A DNA stretch of 64,000 nucleotides from RYN-230 sp963717125. Its GTDB lineage: Bacteria; Actinomycetota; Actinomycetes; Streptosporangiales; Streptosporangiaceae. Both the position numbers and the translations under genes were made by a program. Numbering within the stretch: the first letter of the stretch is position 1; each line of letters starts with the position of its first letter. The stretch is taken from contig CAVQVG010000007.1 in assembly GCA_963717125.1 (NCBI GenBank), positions 868,001 through 932,000 of the forward strand, read 5' to 3'. The notes beneath the pieces are model-generated. The model made no database searches and had not been told where the DNA came from. It was given only the letters and a program-made list of their open reading frames with translations. Below, piece by piece: positions 59,719 to 64,000 of the stretch.

Positions 59719-60581
59719 GCTGGGCCGCCGGGGCAGTGCGGCACGGGCGGGGCAGCGCCGATCCGGGCGCCGATCCAGGCCGATATCCCCTCCGCCACGC
59801 TGAGCATCTCGTCCTTGTCGTACGGATCGGCGGACTCGCGGACGTGGTGCCTGCCGTCCGCGTACCCGACCGTGGACATGATCAGGTACGGCCCGGCCGT
59901 GGTGGCCGAGGACAGCTGGCGGGCCGCGTCGCCGAAGCCGGCCATCAGGGTATGGCCGAACCGGACCGCGCGTACTCCGCTGCCTCGCGGCAGGTCATGG
60001 CCGGACCGGCTGGCCTGGTTCAGGCCGGGCAGCACGGCGACCCCGACGGTGACTGCGAACGTGCCGGTGGAGTCCTGGTAGGTCGCCCGGAGCACGGCCC
60101 GGCAGCCGTGCCGGGCCAGCACCCGCCAGGCCGCCGGGTCGGTGGCCGACCGGCAGGACGCCTGCGGGGCGATGCCCACGCGGCGCGCGTCCAGCCGCAC
60201 GACGGTGCCGCTGTCCAGCGCCGCGGCCGGCAGCTGATACGGGATACGGGCCGGGAAGATGCGCCCAGCGGGCCAGGTCCGCCAGCGCTTGCCCATCTCC
60301 CAGCCGATGATCTGCTGCTGCTGCGCCGCGCTGAACGTGCGCGGCAGCAGGTGCACGGCGACCGCGGCGACCGAGATGGCCAGGCCAGCCAGGCCGGCGA
60401 TCAGGCCGGCCAGCAGGACCCGGTACCGCCACCGGGCCGGCCGGGGTGGCTGACCGTGGGCCGCCGCGTGCGCGCTGCGCGCCGGGCCGGCCGGCCAGCG
60501 CGGCCAGCCGGGCTGATGATCCGCGGCGATATCCTCATCCGGCGCTGGGGGGCTGCCATCACCCAGACTTCCCGGACGCAT
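59712..60581 (-). CDS. single-pass membrane protein of unknown function coupled to the protease
   Basis: 289 residues from ATG 60581. A Pro/Ala-rich cytoplasmic N-terminus, one membrane helix (YRVLLAGLIAGLAGLAISVAAVAVHLL, about residues 53-75), then an external domain with few recognisable features: PRTFSAAQQQQIIGWEMGKRW, RTWPAGRIFPARIPYQL, two or three Cys (ASCRSATDP, RHGCRAVLRATYQD, CPGGPAC at the end). I do not recognise a family. The overlap with the mycosin-like gene suggests they act together, for instance as a membrane complex. Confidence 0.75.
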   Translation of the reverse strand: MRPGSLGDGSPPAPDEDIAADHQPGWPRWPAGPARSAHAAAHGQPPRPARWRYRVLLAGLIAGLAGLAISVAAVAVHLLPRTFSAAQQQQIIGWEMGKRWRTWPAGRIFPARIPYQLPAAALDSGTVVRLDARRVGIAPQASCRSATDPAAWRVLARHGCRAVLRATYQDSTGTFAVTVGVAVLPGLNQASRSGHDLPRGSGVRAVRFGHTLMAGFGDAARQLSSATTAGPYLIMSTVGYADGRHHVRESADPYDKDEMLSVAEGISAWIGARIGAAPPVPHCPGGPAC

Positions 60582-60728
60582 TGCCACACCGGCATGGTAC
60601 GGCGGCGGCCGGCCTGGCACCGGGCGCACTGCGAGGTTGGCCCGATAACGCCCGCCCGGAACCGGCCGCCTAGCCGGTCCGCGGCCCGCTCAGCATGCCA
60701 CTCAGCGGGCCCGCGCAGCCAGGACGGC

Positions 60729-61907
60729 TCAGTAGGACGGCAGCGACGGGTCGACCTGGCTGATCCAGGCCAGCACACCGCCGCCGACGTGCACCGCGTC
60801 GGAGAATCCCGCGTTCTGCACGATGGCGAGGCATTCCGCCGAACGCGCGCCGGACTTGCAGTGGAGCACGACCCGCCGGTCCTGCGGCAGCCGCTCCAGC
60901 GCCGCCCCGGACAGGAACTCGCCCTTGGGGATCAGCGTGGCGCCGGGGATCGAGACGATCTCGTACTCGTTCGGCTCGCGCACGTCCACCAGGAAGATCT
61001 TCTCGTCGGCGTCCAGCATCTCCTTGAGCTGCTGCGCGCTGATCGTCGATCCGGCCGCCGCCTGCTGCGCCTCCTCGGACACCGCGCCGCAGAACGCCTC
61101 GTAGTCGATCAGCTCGGTGATCGTCGGGTTCTTGCCGCAGACCGGGCACTCCGGGTCTTTCCTGACCTTGACCGAGCGGTAGGTCATCTCCAGCGCGTCG
61201 TAGATCATCAGCCGTCCGGCCAGCGGCTCACCGATCCCGGTGATGACCTTGATGGCCTCGTTGACCTGGATCGAGCCGATGGACGCGCAGAGCACGCCGA
61301 GCACGCCACCCTCGGCGCAGGACGGCACCATGCCGGGCGGCGGCGGCTCCGGGTAGAGGCACCGGTAGCAGGGGCCGTATTCGGCCCAGAACACGCTGGC
61401 CTGGCCGTCGAAACGGTAGATGGAGCCCCACACGTAGGGCTTGCCGAGCAGCACGCACGCGTCGTTCACCAGGTAGCGCGTGGCGAAGTTGTCCGTGCCG
61501 TCGACGATCAGGTCGTAGTCCGCGAAGATCTCCATCGCGTTGTCGGAGTCGAGATGCACCTCGTGCACGATCACGTTCACGTACGGGTTGATCTCGCGGA
61601 TGCTGTCCCGGGCCGACTCGGCCTTGGGCAGGCCCACGTCGGACTGGCCGTGGATGATCTGGCGCTGCAGGTTGGACTCGTCGACCACGTCGAAGTCAAC
61701 GATGCCGAGGGTGCCTACCCCGGCCGCAGCCAGGTAGAGCAGTGCGGGAGAGCCGAGGCCGCCTGCGCCCACGACGAGCACTTTGGCGTTCTTCAGCCGC
61801 TTCTGCCCGGTCATCCCGACATCCGGGATGATCAGATGGCGCGAGTAGCGGCGGACTTCGTCCACGGTCAGCTCAGCAGCCGGTTCGACCAGCGGTGGCA
61901 GCGACAA
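60729..61907 (-). CDS. moeZ: adenylyltransferase/sulfurtransferase MoeZ
   Basis: 392 residues. N-terminal E1-like (ThiF/MoeB) domain: RYSRHLIIPDVGMTGQKRLKNAKVLVVGAGGLGSPALLYLAAAGVGTLGIVDFDVVDESNLQRQIIH (cited in part), with ATP site GAGGLGSP and two zinc Cys pairs (CYRC and CPVC). C-terminal rhodanese domain from about residue 290: FLVDVREPNEYEIVSIPGA and the active-site loop VVLHCKSGARSAECLAI. It activates ubiquitin-like sulfur carriers (ThiS, MoaD, CysO) by adenylation and loads sulfur, serving molybdopterin, thiamine or cysteine synthesis. The mycobacterial equivalent (moeB1/moeZ) is also near the adnAB region. Confidence 0.94.
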   Translation of the reverse strand: MSLPPLVEPAAELTVDEVRRYSRHLIIPDVGMTGQKRLKNAKVLVVGAGGLGSPALLYLAAAGVGTLGIVDFDVVDESNLQRQIIHGQSDVGLPKAESARDSIREINPYVNVIVHEVHLDSDNAMEIFADYDLIVDGTDNFATRYLVNDACVLLGKPYVWGSIYRFDGQASVFWAEYGPCYRCLYPEPPPPGMVPSCAEGGVLGVLCASIGSIQVNEAIKVITGIGEPLAGRLMIYDALEMTYRSVKVRKDPECPVCGKNPTITELIDYEAFCGAVSEEAQQAAAGSTISAQQLKEMLDADEKIFLVDVREPNEYEIVSIPGATLIPKGEFLSGAALERLPQDRRVVLHCKSGARSAECLAIVQNAGFSDAVHVGGGVLAWISQVDPSLPSY

Positions 61908-62174
61908 GGCAACTCTCCAGGAGAAGGCGGGTCCGGGCTTGGCAAGGTGACCCGGCTTTCAGAGACAACCGAGTCCTGCCAGGCCACATTCCCACCCTCG
62001 GCCGGCCCCCGGCTGCCGCAGACCATGATGGCGCACGATCGGTGGCCACGGAAGGACCGGTCCCGCCGTCGCCGGAAATGTCACTGCCTGCCGGTACAAA
62101 TCGTGGTGCGGCGCAGAGTCCTTCCCCGGCCCTGCGCCGGGCCGCGCCTCGTCGCTGACCGCCAGGGAGGTCTC

Positions 62175-62879
62175 ATGCCCACTCCGCCCGCACCACCACC
62201 CGGCGGGCCGCCGGGCGCCCAGCCGGGTGGCAGCAGGCCACCCCGGCGGCCGTGCCCGAGAGTGGCCGGGCCGCCGCTGCCCGACCCGGCCGCGGTGCGG
62301 CTGCACGCGGTGCCCGACTGCGCCCCGCCGTACGACGACGAGTTACCGATACTCAACGCCAGCGCGGGCCAGCCGCCCAGCCCAGGCCGCCCGGCCGCCA
62401 GCACCGGGCCACCCCGGCCTGCGGCCGGGGAACAGCCTGCGGCCGGGGAAGTGCCTGCGGGCACCGCGGCCAGCCGGTCCGCGGCCACCGGCCAGCCCGC
62501 CGCGCCGCCGCACCCGGCCACGGGCCAGGGCCAAGGCCAGGGTCAGCCGCCGCTGCCCGGCCAGTTCGCCCGGGTGCTGGTCGAGACGCTGGCCGGTACC
62601 CGGCCGCCCCGCCAGCTGACCAGCTGGACCACCGAGCGGGCCAGATCCCGGATCCAGCGGATGGGGCCGCTGCTCACCGCCGGCCAGCGCCCCCAGCTGC
62701 GCCGGGTGGTGGCCCGGCATCCCGCCGTGGACGTGATCGAGATGACCGTGCTGCTCAGCGTCGGCCCGCAGATCAAGGCGCTCGCCGTGCGGCTGGAGCA
62801 CACCGCCCCGCGGCCCGCGTCCGTGGGCCGCCCGACCCGCCCGGGCCGATGGCTGTGCACCCAGGTCGAGGCCGCGTAG
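62175..62879 (+). CDS. Rv3235-like protein (DUF6459 type)
   Basis: 234 residues from ATG 62175 (GGGAGG upstream). The first half is Pro/Ala-rich and disordered. The second half (residues 125-234) is the conserved domain: RVLVETLAGTRPPRQLTSWTTERARSRIQRMGPLL, VDVIEMTVLLSVGPQIKALAVRLEH and the ending GRWLCTQVEAA (W-C-T motif). Homologues occur near secA in actinobacteria (Rv3235 near secA1). Function unknown; cytoplasmic. It faces the secA gene tail to tail. Confidence 0.8.
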   Translation: MPTPPAPPPGGPPGAQPGGSRPPRRPCPRVAGPPLPDPAAVRLHAVPDCAPPYDDELPILNASAGQPPSPGRPAASTGPPRPAAGEQPAAGEVPAGTAASRSAATGQPAAPPHPATGQGQGQGQPPLPGQFARVLVETLAGTRPPRQLTSWTTERARSRIQRMGPLLTAGQRPQLRRVVARHPAVDVIEMTVLLSVGPQIKALAVRLEHTAPRPASVGRPTRPGRWLCTQVEAA

Positions 62880-62905
62880 CCGTCCGCGCCCGGGCGCCCT
62901 GCGGG

Positions 62906-64000
62906 TCAGCCCTCGGACCGGTTGCGCGGGTCGCCGTGGCAGCGCTTGTACTTCCGGCCAGAACCGCACGGGCACATGTCGTTGCGGCCGACCCGGCTGA
63001 ACGGGTCGCCGGACGACTTGTCGGCCCGCTGCTCCACCTGGCCCGGGTCATCCGCCGACGGCGCGCTGTACTGCAGCTGGGTGGGCCGCTTCGGGCGTTG
63101 CAGGCCCGGCGCCACGACCGGGCCATCGTCCTGCGCGGCGGCCGGCGCGGACGCCGCGGCGCCCGGCGTGCCGCCGGCCCGGCCCCGCGCCGCTGCCCGG
63201 GACCGCCGCGACCGGCCGGCCTGGGCCTGCTGCCCCGCTGGCCGCGCTGTCCCCTGCTGTCCTGGGCCGGACGGCTGACCAGCGCCGTTCCCGGTGGGCT
63301 TGGCGTGCGCGCCGCCCGGCCCGCCCGGCTTGGCGTGCGCGCCCGTGGGGGCGGGGGCCAGGCCGGCCGTGCCGTCGTCGTCCTCCGCCACGATCGGGTT
63401 CTCCTGCACCTCGACCTGGAGGTTGAACAGGTTGCCGACCGACTCCTCCTTGATGCCCTCCATCATGGCGCTGAACATGTCGTAGCCCTCGCGCTGGTAT
63501 TCCACCAGCGGGTCACGCTGCGCCCAGGCGCGCAGGCCGATGCCCTCGCGCAGGTAGTCCATCTCGTAGAGATGCTCGCGCCACTTGCGGTCCAGCACGG
63601 AGAGCACGACCCGGCGCTCCAGTTCGCGCATGATCTCCGGGGTCAGCTCTTCCTCGCGCCGGTCGTAGGCCTCCTGCGCGTTGACCCGGAGCGTCTCGAC
63701 CAGGAACTCCTGGGACAGCGCGGACTGCTCGCCGCCGGCCTCCTCGATCACGTCGTCGGTGGTGAGCGTGGGGTGATACAGCGTGCGCAGCGCCGTCCAC
63801 AGCTGATTCAGGTCCCACTCCTCGGCGAAGCCCTCGCCGGTCGCCCCGGTGACGTAACCCTCGATGACCTCGTCGATCATCTCCCGGATCTGCTCGTGCA
63901 GGTCCGCGCCCTCCAGCACCCGGCGCCGCTCACCGTAGATGACCTTGCGCTGCCGGTTGAGCACGTCGTCGTACTTGAGGACGTCCTTGCGGATCTCGAA
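62906..64000 (-). CDS. secA: preprotein translocase ATPase SecA, C-terminal part
   Basis: The 5' part lies beyond the window. The visible 364 codons include the end of the helical wing and scaffold (FEIRKDVLKYDDVLNRQRKVIYG near the window edge, HEQIREMIDEVIEGYV, LRERV-type RVVLSVLDRKWREHLYEMDYLREGIGLRAWAQRDPLVEYQREGYDMF). A long low-complexity Gly/Pro/Ala linker follows, and the C-terminal SEC-C zinc motif is GRNDMCPCGSGRKYKRCHG (C-x-C-x8-C-H). SecA drives Sec-dependent export with SecYEG. Essential housekeeping gene. Confidence 0.95.
   Translation of the reverse strand, partial: FEIRKDVLKYDDVLNRQRKVIYGERRRVLEGADLHEQIREMIDEVIEGYVTGATGEGFAEEWDLNQLWTALRTLYHPTLTTDDVIEEAGGEQSALSQEFLVETLRVNAQEAYDRREEELTPEIMRELERRVVLSVLDRKWREHLYEMDYLREGIGLRAWAQRDPLVEYQREGYDMFSAMMEGIKEESVGNLFNLQVEVQENPIVAEDDDGTAGLAPAPTGAHAKPGGPGGAHAKPTGNGAGQPSGPGQQGTARPAGQQAQAGRSRRSRAAARGRAGGTPGAAASAPAAAQDDGPVVAPGLQRPKRPTQLQYSAPSADDPGQVEQRADKSSGDPFSRVGRNDMCPCGSGRKYKRCHGDPRNRSEG

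Noticed and set aside
58414..60581. Type VII (ESX) secretion locus
   Set aside because: Only the mycosin-like protease is present; EccB, EccC, EccD, EsxA/B and PE/PPE genes are missing in the window.
59736..62879. Very long plus-strand open frame across the protease, membrane partner and moeZ
   Set aside because: Most of it is antisense to clearly homologous minus-strand genes and has shadow composition (Arg/Pro/Gly/His-rich). Only its end (62175-62879) is the Rv3235-like gene.

Overview
This is a 64 kb piece of chromosome from a very GC-rich actinomycete (Actinomycetota). By eye the GC content is above 70 percent, with GTG and TTG starts and strong GGAGG ribosome sites. The gene content fits a filamentous or soil lineage of the Streptosporangiales or Streptomycetales type: several F420-dependent oxidoreductases, a DUF574-type methyltransferase, PucR regulators, a SARP/NB-ARC regulator and a mycosin-like protease. 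One neighbourhood is shared in outline with mycobacteria (nudC, adnA-adnB, an alkyltransferase-like gene, moeZ, an Rv3235-like gene, secA). I cannot name the genus. The window looks like ordinary chromosome with one insertion sequence. I see no tRNA, rRNA, CRISPR array, phage or plasmid functions.

Layout. 1-5580: end of an acetyltransferase gene, an AI-2E-type permease, then the glycogen-precursor genes pgm, glgC and glgA (glgC carries an apparent frameshift). 5577-9039: a small unknown gene, an IS1182-type insertion sequence sitting exactly in the middle of a long palindrome, and a glutathionyl-hydroquinone-reductase-like gene. 9306-13716: PucR regulator, secreted lipase, sulfatase. 13803-17827: phosphoribosyltransferase-hydrolase fusion, an LLM oxidoreductase, pseudouridine catabolism (psuK, psuG). 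17964-20979: YbjQ-type duplicated protein, LOG protein, a thioredoxin with a His-rich tail behind a CsoR-like operator, a hypothetical protein, then a solitary copy of the palindrome. 20995-28519: second PucR regulator, site-2 protease, TerC, prolyl-tRNA synthetase, MFS exporter, DUF1697. 28622-33700: small enzymes (Nudix, PIG-L, YbaK, LLM, DUF167), an ArsR-SRPBCC pair and a DUF3291 gene with an internal deletion. 33717-43314: carboxylate-amine ligase, a two-subunit UxaA-type lyase, a PatB-type C-S lyase, methyltransferase, PHP hydrolase, Ddn-like F420 enzyme behind paired palindromic operators, another LLM enzyme. 43335-50132: nudC, a broken M20 dipeptidase, a GT87-like membrane protein, a split SARP/NB-ARC regulator. 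50629-64000: thiamine-binding protein, the AdnAB recombination nuclease pair (adnB interrupted inside a minisatellite), alkyltransferase-like protein, mycosin-like protease with a membrane partner, moeZ, an Rv3235-like protein and the 3' part of secA.

How genes work together. Pgm, GlgC and GlgA make an alpha-glucan precursor route from glucose-6-phosphate to ADP-glucose to glycosyl transfer. PsuK and PsuG degrade pseudouridine to uracil and ribose 5-phosphate. AdnA and AdnB form a double-strand-break resection motor-nuclease. The two UxaA-like genes overlap and should form one enzyme. ArsR and SRPBCC genes overlap and are probably co-regulated.

Two themes deserve attention. First, three long palindromes share the outer arm CATCAGCGCGGTG. 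They lie just behind gene ends, and one has been split by an IS at its centre. Second, at least five genes show frame breaks (glgC, site-2 protease, M20 dipeptidase, SARP/NB-ARC, adnB). That suggests either indel errors in the assembly or real decay, and it should be settled before any of these genes is called a pseudogene. I did not find a clearly new defence or biosynthetic system.
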